From the NCBI RefSeq assembly GCF_016464385.1, contig NZ_JADMLH010000002.1, forward strand, positions 248,001-312,000: DNA of 64,000 bases, written 5' to 3'. Below are positions 1 through 11,358 of the stretch, one piece after another. Numbering within the stretch: the first letter of the stretch is position 1; each line of letters begins with the position of its first letter. A program made the position numbers and the translations under genes. The notes under the pieces were generated by a model, which was not told where the DNA came from, ran no database searches, and saw only the letters and a program-made list of their open reading frames with translations. The DNA comes from Nucisporomicrobium flavum (lineage in GTDB: Bacteria > Actinomycetota > Actinomycetes > Mycobacteriales > Micromonosporaceae).

Positions 1-539
1 CGCTCGGCACCTTCGTCCGGCTCGAGGCGCCGTACCCGTGGAACGACATCGCCGTCGACCGCGCCGGGAACGTGTTCGTCAACAACATCGGGTACGACTA
101 CTACGCGGGACCGCGCGGACCGGGAACGATCAGCGTGGTCACGCCCCGGGGCGAGGTCCGGGAGGCCGCCGGCGACCTGGACTTCCCGAACGGGATGGCG
201 TTCGACGGCGACACGCTGATCGTGGCCGAGTCGCACGGCAGCAGGCTCACCGCCTTCGACGTGGCACCCGACGGCGGGCTGCACAACCGGCGGGTCTGGG
301 CCGCCCTCGAGAACGCGGCGCCCGACGGCATCTGCGTGCCCGCCCCGGGCCAGGTCTGGTACGCCGACGTGCCGAACAAGGAATGCGTGCTCGTGCGCGA
401 GGGCGGTGAGGTCCTCCGCCGGGTCCCGCTCGACCGGGGCGGCTTCGACTGCGTGGTCGGCGACGGCGTGCTGTACGCGGTCACCGCGGTCTACCCCAGC
501 GCCACGGCCCAGGGACAACTCGTCGCCATCGACCTCTAG
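1..539 (+). CDS. SMP-30/gluconolactonase-like protein, C-terminal part (5' truncated by window)
   Basis: The reading frame is open from base 3, so the start lies outside the window and only the last 178 residues are visible. They show the six-bladed SMP-30/gluconolactonase/LRE propeller pattern, including FPNGMAFDGDTLIVAES and PDGICVPAPGQVWYADV, where the Asn of PNG and the Asp of PDG are the usual divalent-metal ligands. Such enzymes hydrolyse sugar lactones or related esters in the cytoplasm. The substrate cannot be read from this fragment. The stop codon overlaps the stop of the convergent ROK gene by 4 bases, leaving no room for a terminator. Confidence 0.8.
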   Translation, partial: LGTFVRLEAPYPWNDIAVDRAGNVFVNNIGYDYYAGPRGPGTISVVTPRGEVREAAGDLDFPNGMAFDGDTLIVAESHGSRLTAFDVAPDGGLHNRRVWAALENAAPDGICVPAPGQVWYADVPNKECVLVREGGEVLRRVPLDRGGFDCVVGDGVLYAVTAVYPSATAQGQLVAIDL

Positions 540-1648
540 ACGAGGCTCGCCAGCAGGGCGGTCCAGGCCTCCTCGGCGGCGCCCGCGAGCGGACCGTCGT
601 CGCCCAGCGCCGCGGCGAGCACCGGTGGCGGCGATGCCCGGCGGAAGGCCATCAGCCCCGCCCGGTACGCCTCCTCCAGCGCCTGCGGTGCCGCGGCGAG
701 CAGGTCGGCGCCCAGGCCGCCCAGCGTCACGAGGTCCGGGTCGAGGCCGTTGACCAGGCCCGCGATGCCCCGGCCCAGAGCGGCTGCCACGGTCGCCGTC
801 GCGGCCGCCGGCTCCGGGTCGGTGGCGGTGATGATGCGGCGGGCGTACGAGACGGGGTCGCGGGGCTGGTCGTGGCCCAGCAACCGGGCCAGCGCCGAGC
901 CGTCGACCGCGGTGCCCCAGCAGCCGTACGCCCCGCACGGGCACGCCACCGCCGGGTCCCCGAACGGCATGTGCCCGAACTCCCCGGCCGCGCCCAGCGC
1001 CCCCACCAGGACCTGGCCGCCGTTGACCACCGCGCCGCCGAGCCCCGCCTCGATCCGCAGGTGCAGGGCGACCGACGCGCCGACCGCCACCCCGCGGTGC
1101 GACTCGGCCGACGCCGCCAGCGTGGCGTCGTTGCCGGCCACGAAGATCTCCGCACCCGGCCAGGCCGCCGCCAGGTCCACGTCGTGCCAGCCCAGGTTGC
1201 TCGCGTCCAGCACGAGGTCGCGGGAGACCGTGCCGGGCGCCGAGATGCCGATGCCGCGGACGCGGTCGCCGTACTGCCGGCGCAGCCGAGTCACGGCCGT
1301 ACCGATCGCCGCGACGACCTCCGTGCCGCTGTGGCCGCCGACGTCCTTGCGGACGGTGGCCAGCGTGCCGCCGCCGAGCTCGACGACGTCGACGCGCCAG
1401 GCCTCGTGGGTGATCGAGGCGGCGGCGATGAGCGGCCCGCGCGGGTGCGGGATCAGCGAGGTGGTGGGCCGGCCGCGCGCCCCGCTGGGCGCGGCGGGCT
1501 GCTCGGCGAGGAGCCCGGCCTGCCCGAGCCGGCCGACGAGCTCCGTGGTCGCCCCGGTGCCGACGCCGATCAGCCGGGCCGCGTCCGCCCGGGTGACCCC
1601 GGGACGGGCGTGCACCACCCGCAGCAGCTCGGTCGCGCGCGTCGTCAC
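536..1648 (-). CDS. ROK-family transcriptional repressor
   Basis: A 370-residue protein starting at GTG. Residues 1-60 form a winged helix-turn-helix (TRADAARLIGVGTGATTELV), followed by a ROK domain with the Cys-rich zinc motif CPCGAYGCWG. This is the NagC/XylR architecture, in which a sugar or sugar phosphate bound to the kinase-like domain releases the repressor from DNA. It is divergent from the MFS transporter at 1692, and the 43 bases between them hold two inverted repeats, so autoregulation and control of the transporter are likely. The ligand is unknown. Confidence 0.85.
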   Translation of the reverse strand: MTTRATELLRVVHARPGVTRADAARLIGVGTGATTELVGRLGQAGLLAEQPAAPSGARGRPTTSLIPHPRGPLIAAASITHEAWRVDVVELGGGTLATVRKDVGGHSGTEVVAAIGTAVTRLRRQYGDRVRGIGISAPGTVSRDLVLDASNLGWHDVDLAAAWPGAEIFVAGNDATLAASAESHRGVAVGASVALHLRIEAGLGGAVVNGGQVLVGALGAAGEFGHMPFGDPAVACPCGAYGCWGTAVDGSALARLLGHDQPRDPVSYARRIITATDPEPAAATATVAAALGRGIAGLVNGLDPDLVTLGGLGADLLAAAPQALEEAYRAGLMAFRRASPPPVLAAALGDDGPLAGAAEEAWTALLASLV

Positions 1649-1663
1649 ACCGTTCCCCCTTCT

Positions 1664-1684
1664 TATGCTCTGTAGAAGAGCATA
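1664..1684. promoter_or_regulatory. 8-bp inverted repeat, candidate operator
   Basis: TATGCTCT at 1664-1671 and AGAGCATA at 1677-1684 are perfect inverted repeats with a 5-base spacer. The site lies midway between the divergent ROK regulator and MFS gene, where an operator or overlapping promoter is expected. Binding by the ROK protein is inference. Confidence 0.5.
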
Positions 1685-1690
1685 TTGTCG

Positions 1691-1710
1691 GATGGTGAAG
1701 CTTCACCATC
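1691..1710. promoter_or_regulatory. Perfect 20-bp palindrome over the MFS start codon
   Basis: GATGGTGAAG at 1691-1700 is followed directly by its reverse complement at 1701-1710. The ATG of the MFS gene (1692-1694) lies inside it. A binding protein here would block transcription or initiation, and in RNA the arms would occlude the start codon. No other match this long was noticed in the neighbourhood. Confidence 0.5.
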
Positions 1711-2945
1711 GCGGCGCTCTCGTCGTGCTCGGCGCGTCGTGCTTCGTCTACGTCACCGCGGAGACCATCCCGGTCGGGCTGCTCCCGCAGATCGCGTCCG
1801 GGCTGGCGGTGCACGAGGCGGACGTGGGGCTCCTGCTGACCAGCTACGCCGTCGTGGCGGCCGTGACCACCGTGCCTCTGACGGCGCTGACCATGCGGAT
1901 CCCCCGGCGCCTGCTGCTCGCCACGACCCTGGCGATCTTCGTGCTCTCCCAGGTGGCGGCCGCGTCCGCGGACACCTTCCTCATCCTCGCGCTCTCCCGG
2001 CTGATCTGCGCGGTGGCACACGGCGTGTTCTGGTCCACGATCGCACCCGTCGCCGCCCGGCTCGTCCCGGACGGCCAGGCCGGGCGCGCCACCGCCGCGG
2101 TGTTCCTCGGCAACTCGCTCGCCATCGTGGCTGGGGTGCCGCTGGGCACGGCGCTCGGCCAGTGGCTGGGCTGGCGGGTCGCGCTCGGGGCACTGGCGGT
2201 CGCCGGGGCCGGCTGTGTGGTGGCGCTGCTGACGGTGCTGCCCCGATTGCCCGCGCTGCCCCGGGACGCGGCCACACGGACGGGCGCGCAGCTGCGGGCG
2301 GCGGTACGGATCATCCGGTCCGGGCCGGTCGCCGTCGTCTGCCTGCTCACGGCCGTGGTGGTCGTCGGGCACTTCGCGGCGTACACGTACATCGCCCCGC
2401 TGGTGCGGCGTGACGGCGGGCTGGAAGGACCCGGCCTGAGCGTCCTGCTGCTCGGGTACGGCGCCGCGGGGCTGCTCGGCACCTGGGTGGTGAGCCGGCT
2501 CGTGGACCGGCGGCCCCGCGCGGTGCTGCTGGGGCTCATCGCCGTCATCGCCGGATCGCTGGCGCTGCTCGTACCCGTGTCCGGCGTGGCCGTCACCGTG
2601 CTCGCGACCCTGGCGTGGGGTGGCGCTTTCACCGCGCTGCCCGTGGTGCTGCAGGCGACGATCCTGCGGGTCGCGCCGCGGGCCCGGGACGCCGCCTCCG
2701 CCGTCTACGTGGTGGCCTTCCAGATCGGCATCGGCGGCGGCGCGCTCGTCGGCGAGCGCCTGGTCAGCGCCGGGCTGCTCGGCCGGTTGCCGGCGTTGAC
2801 CGCGCTGTCGGCCATCGCGGCGGGCGTGGTGGTGGTCCTCGCCCGCCGCACGTTCCCGGCCCGGGTGCCGGTGGCCGGTCCCGCTACAGAGCCGCTTCGG
2901 CCGCCGCCAGGAACGCGTCGTTCTCCTCGGGCGTACCGATGGTGA
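1692..2945 (+). CDS. MFS transporter (DHA1/AraJ-like drug or sugar exporter)
   Basis: A 417-residue polytopic membrane protein with about 12 hydrophobic segments starting at residue ~10 and the usual cytoplasmic loop after helix 2 ([13 protein letters not shown]). The N-terminal stretch with [14 protein letters not shown] resembles the sugar-efflux/chloramphenicol-exporter branch of the major facilitator superfamily. The ATG at 1692 was chosen because no stronger ribosome site follows; an earlier in-frame extension would run antisense through the ROK gene. It is probably under control of that ROK repressor. The last 62 bases overlap the convergent aminotransferase gene. Substrate unknown. Confidence 0.85.
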   Translation: MVKLHHRGALVVLGASCFVYVTAETIPVGLLPQIASGLAVHEADVGLLLTSYAVVAAVTTVPLTALTMRIPRRLLLATTLAIFVLSQVAAASADTFLILALSRLICAVAHGVFWSTIAPVAARLVPDGQAGRATAAVFLGNSLAIVAGVPLGTALGQWLGWRVALGALAVAGAGCVVALLTVLPRLPALPRDAATRTGAQLRAAVRIIRSGPVAVVCLLTAVVVVGHFAAYTYIAPLVRRDGGLEGPGLSVLLLGYGAAGLLGTWVVSRLVDRRPRAVLLGLIAVIAGSLALLVPVSGVAVTVLATLAWGGAFTALPVVLQATILRVAPRARDAASAVYVVAFQIGIGGGALVGERLVSAGLLGRLPALTALSAIAAGVVVVLARRTFPARVPVAGPATEPLRPPPGTRRSPRAYRW

Positions 2946-3960
2946 CCCGGACGCCGTCGCCCTGGAACGGCCGGACGATGATGCCCCGCTTCTCGCACGC
3001 CGCGCCGAACGCCGCGGCCTGATCGCCCAGCGGCAGCCACACGAAGTTGGACTGGCTCGAGGGCACGTCCGGCAGCAGCTTGCGCAGCGCCTCGGTGACC
3101 CGCTCGCGTTCGCTGATGACGATGGCGCAGCGGCGGCGGACCTCGTCCTCGGCGTCGAGCGCGGCCAGCGCCGCGGCCTGCGCCACCAGGCTGGTGGAGA
3201 ACGGGGTGAGCACCTTGCGGATCGCCGCGGCGACCTCCGGCTGGCCGACGAGGAAGCCGACCCGCAGCCCGGCGAGGCCCCACGCCTTGCTCAGCGTGCG
3301 CAGCACGACGACGTTGGGGCGGTCGCCGTACGTCTCGATGCCGTCGGGCACCTGGTCGTCCGTGACGAACTCCCGGTACGCCTCGTCGAGCACCACCAGG
3401 ACATCGTTCGGTACGGCGTCGAGGAAGCGGTCCAGCTCGGCGCGGCGCACGCTGGTGCCGGTCGGGTTGTTCGGGTTGCACACGATCGCGAGGCGCGTCC
3501 GGTCGGTGATCGCGTCGGCCATCGCGGCAAGGTCGTGGCCGTGGCCGGGCGTGTTGGGCACCCGGACGCTCGTCGCGCCCGCGCCGGCCGAGATGATCGG
3601 GTACGCCTCGAACGAGCGCCACGCGTACACGATCTCGTCGCCGGGCAGGCAGGTGGCCTTGACGAGGTGCTCGGCGAGCGCGACCGAACCGCAGCCGGTG
3701 ACGATGCGGTCGGGGCTGACGCCGTACCGGTCGGCCAGCTTGTCGCGCAGCTCCACCACGCCCATGTCCGGGTAGCGGTGCGACTGGGTGACCGCCGTCG
3801 CGACGGCCTCGGCCACGCCGGGCAGCGGGCCGAACGGCACCTCGTTGCTGGCCAGCTTGATCGCCTCGGCGAGGCCCAGCTCGCGGACCAGGTCGGCGAC
3901 GTTGCGCCCGGGCACGTACGCGGGCAGCGCGTCCAGGTCGGCGCGGGTCAGCCTGCTCAT
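2884..3960 (-). CDS. pat: HisC-type aminotransferase, probable aromatic amino acid aminotransferase (Pat)
   Basis: A 358-residue class I/II PLP aminotransferase. It shows the substrate/PLP region [28 protein letters not shown] and the Schiff-base lysine in [21 protein letters not shown] box sits 5 bases before ATG at 3960. The sequence is of the histidinol-phosphate aminotransferase family, but no other his gene is nearby and actinobacteria carry a HisC-like phenylalanine/tyrosine aminotransferase called Pat. Being in the same overlapping run as hppD supports the aromatic role, since transamination of tyrosine gives the HppD substrate. The start overlaps the RDD gene stop by 4 bases. HisC function remains possible. 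Confidence 0.8.
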   Translation of the reverse strand: MSRLTRADLDALPAYVPGRNVADLVRELGLAEAIKLASNEVPFGPLPGVAEAVATAVTQSHRYPDMGVVELRDKLADRYGVSPDRIVTGCGSVALAEHLVKATCLPGDEIVYAWRSFEAYPIISAGAGATSVRVPNTPGHGHDLAAMADAITDRTRLAIVCNPNNPTGTSVRRAELDRFLDAVPNDVLVVLDEAYREFVTDDQVPDGIETYGDRPNVVVLRTLSKAWGLAGLRVGFLVGQPEVAAAIRKVLTPFSTSLVAQAAALAALDAEDEVRRRCAIVISERERVTEALRKLLPDVPSSQSNFVWLPLGDQAAAFGAACEKRGIIVRPFQGDGVRVTIGTPEENDAFLAAAEAAL

Positions 3961-5090
3961 CGTCTTCCTCCGGTGGGATCCGCGGCCTCCGGCGTCGCCG
4001 GCTCGGCCTGCTTCGGGTGGCCCGGCGGCACCGCCACGACGACGGTGCGCGCGGACTTGTCGTGCAGCGCCTGGTGCAGCCGCTGGTCGAACAGCACGGA
4101 GCCGGCGTCGATCAGCTGCGCCACGAAGCCCAGGCCGTAGCAGTTCCAGAGCGGCGTCCACATGCCGAGCCGCCCCCAGCGCCGGAACGCCCGCCCGAAC
4201 CCGAGCGGGGTGGTGTCCTCCAGCTTGACGACCTTCACCCGCAGCAGCCGCTTGCCGAGCGTCTGCCCGCTGTTGGCCAGCGCGGGGACCTCGTACGCGA
4301 GCCACAGCGCGGTTGTCACGAACAGCATCGTCAGCATCAGGTACATGGACCGCACCGAGGCCGGCTCCGGCGTGGCGAACGGCTCGTTCATGGCGGCCCG
4401 GAAGGTCGGTTCGACCTCGAGCCACCACTGGTACGCGAGCCAGCCGTTCACCAGCACGTTGAGCACGAGCACGGCGGCGATGTCGACGAGCCGCGCGACC
4501 AGCCGGCGGCCGAGCCCCGCGAGCGCCATGCCGTGCGGCCGGGCCTGCACCGGGTACGGGTACGGGAACGGCGGCGGCTGCCAACCGGCCGGCGGCACGG
4601 GGTAGCCGGGCGGCAGGTGGTATCCGGGCGGAACCGGGGGATAGCCGGGCGGGGCCTGCCAGCCGGCGGGTGGTGGCTGCTGGCCGGCGGGCGGCTGCCA
4701 TCCGGGAGGCGGCTGCCATCCGGGAGGCGGCTGCCATCCGGGAGGCGGAGGTTGCCAGCCCGGCGGGGGATGCCAGCCGGGCGGAGGTGCGGGCCAGCCG
4801 GGCGGCGGGACGGCGCCGGTGGGCGGGGCGCCCGGGGCCGCAGGGGCGCCCGGGGTCTCAGAGACGCCCGGGGTCGCCGCGGGGCCGGGAGCGGGTGCCG
4901 CCGTGCCGGGTGCCGCGGCCGGGGTGACCGGCTGGGCGGCCGCGGGCGGCTCCTCCTCGGCCGGCGGCGGCCCGTCGGGCGGGGTCTGGTCCGCCGGGAT
5001 GGCCTTGCCCAGCCAGCCCTCGCCGTCCCACCAGCGCTGGGTCGACGGGTCGGCCGGGTCCTTGTACCAACCGGCGGGCAGCGAACTCAT
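3957..5090 (-). CDS. DUF2510 / RDD-family membrane protein with proline-rich linker
   Basis: A 377-residue protein. Residues ~4-30 are a DUF2510 domain ([20 protein letters not shown]), followed by ~150 residues of Pro/Ala/Gly-rich low complexity with GWQPPP repeats, and then an RDD domain with three hydrophobic segments ([30 protein letters not shown] and the segment after [13 protein letters not shown]). RDD proteins are membrane proteins of uncertain function. The ATG at 5090 was chosen because DUF2510 starts right after it; a longer frame upstream overlaps the preceding RDD gene. Stop and start overlap neighbours by 4 bases on both sides, so translation is probably coupled. Confidence 0.85.
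   Translation of the reverse strand: MSSLPAGWYKDPADPSTQRWWDGEGWLGKAIPADQTPPDGPPPAEEEPPAAAQPVTPAAAPGTAAPAPGPAATPGVSETPGAPAAPGAPPTGAVPPPGWPAPPPGWHPPPGWQPPPPGWQPPPGWQPPPGWQPPAGQQPPPAGWQAPPGYPPVPPGYHLPPGYPVPPAGWQPPPFPYPYPVQARPHGMALAGLGRRLVARLVDIAAVLVLNVLVNGWLAYQWWLEVEPTFRAAMNEPFATPEPASVRSMYLMLTMLFVTTALWLAYEVPALANSGQTLGKRLLRVKVVKLEDTTPLGFGRAFRRWGRLGMWTPLWNCYGLGFVAQLIDAGSVLFDQRLHQALHDKSARTVVVAVPPGHPKQAEPATPEAADPTGGRR
4691..4744. repeat. 18-bp tandem repeat, three copies
   Basis: The unit GCGGCTGCCATCCGGGAG occurs at 4691, 4709 and 4727, with a decayed fourth copy after 4745. On the minus strand each unit encodes one Gly-Trp-Gln-Pro-Pro-Pro hexapeptide of the RDD protein linker, so copy number can vary without shifting the frame. 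Confidence 0.9.
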
Positions 5091-5821
5091 GGCGCAACCT
5101 TTATCACGACGGTCCCGGCGACCTTGTCGTGCAGGGTCTGCTGGTACGGCTTGTCCCACAACTGCCAGAGCCCGTCGACGTAGGTGAAGAACGGCACGAC
5201 CATGCCGCCGACGAACTCGATGAGGTAGCGCTTGGCGGCCATGCTGCGGGTCAGCGTGGCGCCGGGGGCGATCGGGATCACCCGTACCTTGATGAGCTTC
5301 TTGCCGAGGGTCTGCCCGGTGCGGAACATCATCTCGACGTAGTAGACGTAGTACGCCACCAGCAGGAACAGGACCAGGCCGAGCTCGGCCAGCAGGAACT
5401 TGACGAAGACGCCGCCGAAGTCGGGCGTCTCCGGCGCGAACGTCTCCTGCGGCGTCATCTCCGGCAGCACGCTGGTGAAGAGCCAGATGAAGACCGGCGC
5501 GAAGAGCACCATCGCGACGGCGGTGAGCAGGGCGCCGTCGATCAGGTACGCGAGCAGCCGGGTGCCGAAGTCGGCCAGGGGGCGGCCGTCGGGGCTCAGC
5601 GGCACCGGCTGCGGGCGCCAGCCGGGCGGGCCGTACGGGGGCGGGCCGTACTGCTGGGGCGGCCCGTCGTACGGCGGGTAGCCCGGTGGGGGTCCCGCGT
5701 ATCCGGGAGGGGGCCCGGCGGGTGGGGCACCGGGTCCGCCGGCCGGCTGCGGCGCCGGGGCGCGGGCCGGCCCGGGATCCGGGCGGCCCGCGGCCGGGGC
5801 GTCGTCGTTCGCTTCGGTCAC
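5087..5821 (-). CDS. RDD-family membrane protein
   Basis: A 244-residue protein with a GTG start. Residues 1-85 are Pro/Gly/Tyr-rich (GPPPGYAGPPPGYPPY) and the rest is an RDD domain with the founding Arg/Asp pattern (FGTRLLAYLIDGALLTAVAM), a long loop and further hydrophobic segments around LLAELGLVLFLLVAYYVYYV. The RTGQTLGKKLIKVRVI motif is shared with the adjacent RDD gene, so the pair look like an ancient duplication that lost DUF2510 in one copy. It starts 10 bases after the hppD stop and is probably co-transcribed. Function unknown. Confidence 0.85.
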   Translation of the reverse strand: MTEANDDAPAAGRPDPGPARAPAPQPAGGPGAPPAGPPPGYAGPPPGYPPYDGPPQQYGPPPYGPPGWRPQPVPLSPDGRPLADFGTRLLAYLIDGALLTAVAMVLFAPVFIWLFTSVLPEMTPQETFAPETPDFGGVFVKFLLAELGLVLFLLVAYYVYYVEMMFRTGQTLGKKLIKVRVIPIAPGATLTRSMAAKRYLIEFVGGMVVPFFTYVDGLWQLWDKPYQQTLHDKVAGTVVIKVAP

Positions 5822-5831
5822 GGGAACAGTG

Positions 5832-7013
<1,182 letters not shown>

Positions 7014-7074
7014 CTAGGCAATAGTGACAATCCCTGCTGGTCAGTCTGCGCATTCGGTAGGGTCTGGACGCATC

Positions 7075-7560
7075 ATGGCTGCACAAGATGTCCATCTCGA
7101 CGCCCTCGACGGCCGACTGCTCGCCGCCCTCGCCGAGGAGCCGCGCATCGGCGTTCTCGAGCTCTCCCGTCGCCTCGGCGTCGCCCGCGGCACGGTCCAG
7201 GCGCGCCTCGACAAGCTCATCGCCCGCGGCGCGGTCCGCGGCTTCGGCCCCGACGTCTCGCCGGCCGCCATCGGCTTCGGCGTGATGAGCTTCGTGACCC
7301 TGGAGATCTCCCAGCGGTACGGCCACACCGCCGTGACCGCGCATCTCACGGAGATCCCCGAGGTGCTGGAGGCGCACACGATCACCGGCTCCGGCGACCT
7401 GATGTGCCGCATCGTGGCCCGCTCCAACGCCGACCTGCAGCGGGTGATCGACCGCATCCTGGCGTACGAGGGGATCCTGCGCGCCTCGACGATCATCGCG
7501 CTGGCCGAGCAGATCCCGTACCGCACGATGCCGCTGGTCAGGGCCGCCAGTGGAGCATAA
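7075..7560 (+). CDS. Lrp/AsnC-family transcriptional regulator
   Basis: A 161-residue protein with an N-terminal helix-turn-helix (IGVLELSRRLGVARGTVQARLDKL) and a C-terminal ligand-binding/oligomerisation domain. The ATG at 7075 follows a TAGGGT box at 7058-7063, implying a very short leader; a GTG at 7024 in the same frame is less likely. It is divergent from hppD with 88 bases between, so a role as amino acid-responsive regulator of tyrosine catabolism is the natural inference. A TGAC-N11-GTCA dyad at 7025-7043 may be its operator. Confidence 0.85.
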   Translation: MAAQDVHLDALDGRLLAALAEEPRIGVLELSRRLGVARGTVQARLDKLIARGAVRGFGPDVSPAAIGFGVMSFVTLEISQRYGHTAVTAHLTEIPEVLEAHTITGSGDLMCRIVARSNADLQRVIDRILAYEGILRASTIIALAEQIPYRTMPLVRAASGA

Positions 7561-7610
7561 GGCATCGACACGGACTAATCGGGCTAACCGCCGGGCGGTG
7601 TCGATCTCGT

Positions 7611-7616
7611 TACCGT
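7611..7616 (+). promoter_or_regulatory. -10 box of a probable leaderless transcript
   Basis: TACCGT lies 6 bases before the GTG at 7623, so transcription would begin at or beside the start codon. Confidence 0.45.
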
Positions 7617-7622
7617 ACCCGC

Positions 7623-8924
7623 GTGGCTTCGGGTGGTCCCTCGGCGAAGAGCGTGGCGCTGGTCGGCGTCGTGGTCGTCATCGTGCTGGCCACCACCGGG
7701 GTGTGGAACCCGTTCCCGAAACTCTGGTCGTGGATCACCAAGAGCGACCCCATCGCGCCGGGCGTCGCGACCTGGCAGACGGCCATCGGTGGATCACCGC
7801 AGAGCGTCACCATCACCGGCGGCGCCGTCATCGTCGAATACCGCACCTCGGTGGAGGCGTACGGGCTGACCGCCGGCGTGCAGCTGTGGAAGTCCGACGC
7901 CGACTGGGCCGGGGTGGCCGGCGGTGACTCCGACGCCGTCGTGGTCGTCGGCCGGCTGCTCACCAAGGGGTACGAGGTCCTCGACCCGGCCACCGGAGCC
8001 GTCCGCCGCAAGGACACCGCGGCCACGGCGGTGTGGACGTACGCCGACGCGATCCTCGACCTGCGCTGCCCGTCGGCCGGCGAATGCGAGCTGACCGCCT
8101 GGGAGCCGCGCGGCAGCAAACCGATGTGGACGGTGCCCACGCCCGGCATCGGGTTCGTGCTCAACGCGTCGAACCCCGACCTGCCCGACACCCAGCCCAT
8201 CGGCAACAACCGGGTCGACGTGCGGGTGGCCGGCCCCAAGCCGCTGCCCAACCTCATCGGGCTGCCGGGCGACGGCAAGGTGCAGGTCATCGACACCGCG
8301 CAGGGGCGGGTGGCGCTGACCCGTACGCCGTCGCGCGACCAGCGCGTCGCGGTCGTCGGCAGCCGGGTGCTCACCGTCACCGGCGAGGCGCGCGACGGCA
8401 CCTGCTACTACGGCGTGGTCGCGCACGACCCGCCGTCCGGGCAACCCGTGTGGCAGCGCGACGGGCTCAACCTGCGGACCGCGTCCAGCGACTGCAAGCA
8501 GGAGAAGGACCCGGCCGGCGGCTCCGACGTGGTGCTCGGCGTCGACCCGGTGGGCCGGCCGGAGCTCATCGCCGCGCACGACGGGCGTGATCTGTGGCAC
8601 GGGCGGAAGGGGCAGGAGGTGCTCGCCGTCGACAACTCCTACGCGCTCATTCGCAGCACCGACGAGCGGACGGTCAGCGCCCGGTCCTTCTCGCGCGGGT
8701 CGGTGGCGTGGCGTCGTACGGTCAACCCGGGTGCCTCCGCGGCGCTGACGCCGTACGCGGCCATCATCGCCGATGTGAAGCCCAGCCGGATCGTCGCGCT
8801 GAGCCCGCGCAACGGGGGTGTCAGGGTCGAGGCGCGCACGGACGCGAAGGTCTTCGCGGCCGGCCCGGGCGGCCTGATCCTGGTGTCCGGGCGCGACATG
8901 GCCTACCTGCCTTACGCATCCTGA
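7623..8924 (+). CDS. Membrane-anchored PQQ-like beta-propeller protein
   Basis: A 433-residue protein. Residues ~9-25 are a single hydrophobic anchor ([18 protein letters not shown]) and the rest is a beta-propeller-like repeat region ([51 protein letters not shown]) expected outside the membrane. No PQQ or catalytic ligands could be identified, so a scaffold or sensor role is as likely as an enzyme. The start was set at GTG 7623 because the anchor begins just after it and a -10 box precedes it; the open frame continues upstream antisense to hppD but is not coding. It resembles the extracellular half of the Hsp70 fusion at 23364. Confidence 0.75.
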   Translation: MASGGPSAKSVALVGVVVVIVLATTGVWNPFPKLWSWITKSDPIAPGVATWQTAIGGSPQSVTITGGAVIVEYRTSVEAYGLTAGVQLWKSDADWAGVAGGDSDAVVVVGRLLTKGYEVLDPATGAVRRKDTAATAVWTYADAILDLRCPSAGECELTAWEPRGSKPMWTVPTPGIGFVLNASNPDLPDTQPIGNNRVDVRVAGPKPLPNLIGLPGDGKVQVIDTAQGRVALTRTPSRDQRVAVVGSRVLTVTGEARDGTCYYGVVAHDPPSGQPVWQRDGLNLRTASSDCKQEKDPAGGSDVVLGVDPVGRPELIAAHDGRDLWHGRKGQEVLAVDNSYALIRSTDERTVSARSFSRGSVAWRRTVNPGASAALTPYAAIIADVKPSRIVALSPRNGGVRVEARTDAKVFAAGPGGLILVSGRDMAYLPYAS

Positions 8925-8957
8925 GCCGCCGGTTCGCACGTCCGGGCGGTGCTGGCC

Positions 8958-8963
8958 TAGGCT
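8958..8963 (+). promoter_or_regulatory. -10 box of a probable leaderless transcript
   Basis: TAGGCT ends 8 bases before the ATG at 8972. No Shine-Dalgarno sequence is visible in the gap. Confidence 0.45.
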
Positions 8964-8971
8964 TGCCCGTC

Positions 8972-10639
<1,668 letters not shown>

Positions 10640-10643
10640 TCCC

Positions 10644-10659
10644 GCGGCGGCCCCGCCGC
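10644..10659. terminator. Short GC hairpin between convergent genes
   Basis: GCGGCG/CGCCGC arms enclose a 4-base loop, inside the 31 bases separating the fumarase stop from the convergent lipoprotein stop. There is no U tract, as is common in actinomycetes. Confidence 0.4.
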
Positions 10660-10670
10660 GCCGGGACTGC

Positions 10671-11192
10671 TCAGGCGCAGTAGCCGGCGATCGGCGTGAG
10701 CCAGTTCGTCAGCTCGGTCTGCAGGACCTTGTCCAGGTCTTTCGTGGTCTTGATCCGGTCGAACAGCTTGCTGTCGTTCCCGCTCTTGGTGAACTTCGCC
10801 GCCGACGTGGCACCCGCCTGCCGCAGCTCCGGATCCTGCGCGGCGGCGGTCTCCTTCTTCAGCTTCGCGCCGACGTCGCGGAGCTCCTTGCCCGCCGCCT
10901 TCTCCGCTGCCTGGGCGTTGTCGGCCTGCTTCGCCTCCTTGTAGGCGATCATCTTGCCGATCTCCGTACCGAAGTCCTCGGTGCCGTCGCTGTAGATCTT
11001 GACGACCTTGGTGCAGACCTTCTTGGTGTTCGCCGTGTAGTCCGGCGCCGCCGACGTGGGCGCCGTCGTCGGCGCAGCCTCCGTGCCGGCGGTGGTCGTG
11101 CCGGCCGTCGGCTCCGCGTCACCGTCGCTGCTGCAGGCCGTCCCGGTCAGGAGCAGGCCGCCGAGGGTTGCGGCGAGAAGGGCGCGTCGCAT
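10671..11192 (-). CDS. Secreted lipoprotein of unknown function
   Basis: A 173-residue protein beginning MRRALLAATLGGLLLTGTAC, a type II signal peptide with Cys20 as lipidation site. A Thr/Ala-rich linker follows, then an alpha-helical charged domain with two further cysteines (NTKKVCTKVVKIY near the start and IAGYCA at the C-terminus) that may form a disulfide. No enzymatic motif was recognised. The ATG at 11192 was preferred over upstream in-frame codons because it places the signal peptide at the N-terminus. Confidence 0.75.
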   Translation of the reverse strand: MRRALLAATLGGLLLTGTACSSDGDAEPTAGTTTAGTEAAPTTAPTSAAPDYTANTKKVCTKVVKIYSDGTEDFGTEIGKMIAYKEAKQADNAQAAEKAAGKELRDVGAKLKKETAAAQDPELRQAGATSAAKFTKSGNDSKLFDRIKTTKDLDKVLQTELTNWLTPIAGYCA

Positions 11193-11315
11193 GACAAAGA
11201 TCCTGTTCGTCGGGGACGTCCAAACCCTCGGGACGATACTTCCGCGCCGCTGCCCAGTCCAACCCGCGTCGTAGCGATCGGGCCGCGCGCTCGTACGCTC
11301 GTAGCGCTGCCACGT

Positions 11316-11321
11316 TAGGGT
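11316..11321 (+). promoter_or_regulatory. -10 box for the first AfsR-like gene
   Basis: TAGGGT precedes an ATG at 11328 by 6 bases. That ATG opens an 8-codon frame ending at TGA 11352-11354, just before the regulator start at 11359. Confidence 0.45.
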
Positions 11322-11358
11322 CCGTCGATGTATGGACCGGGTGGATCGAGGTGACGGG

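Noticed and set aside
2884-3960. Histidine biosynthesis operon
   Set aside because: The product resembles HisC, but no other his gene is present and hppD is in the same run; aromatic transamination is the better reading.
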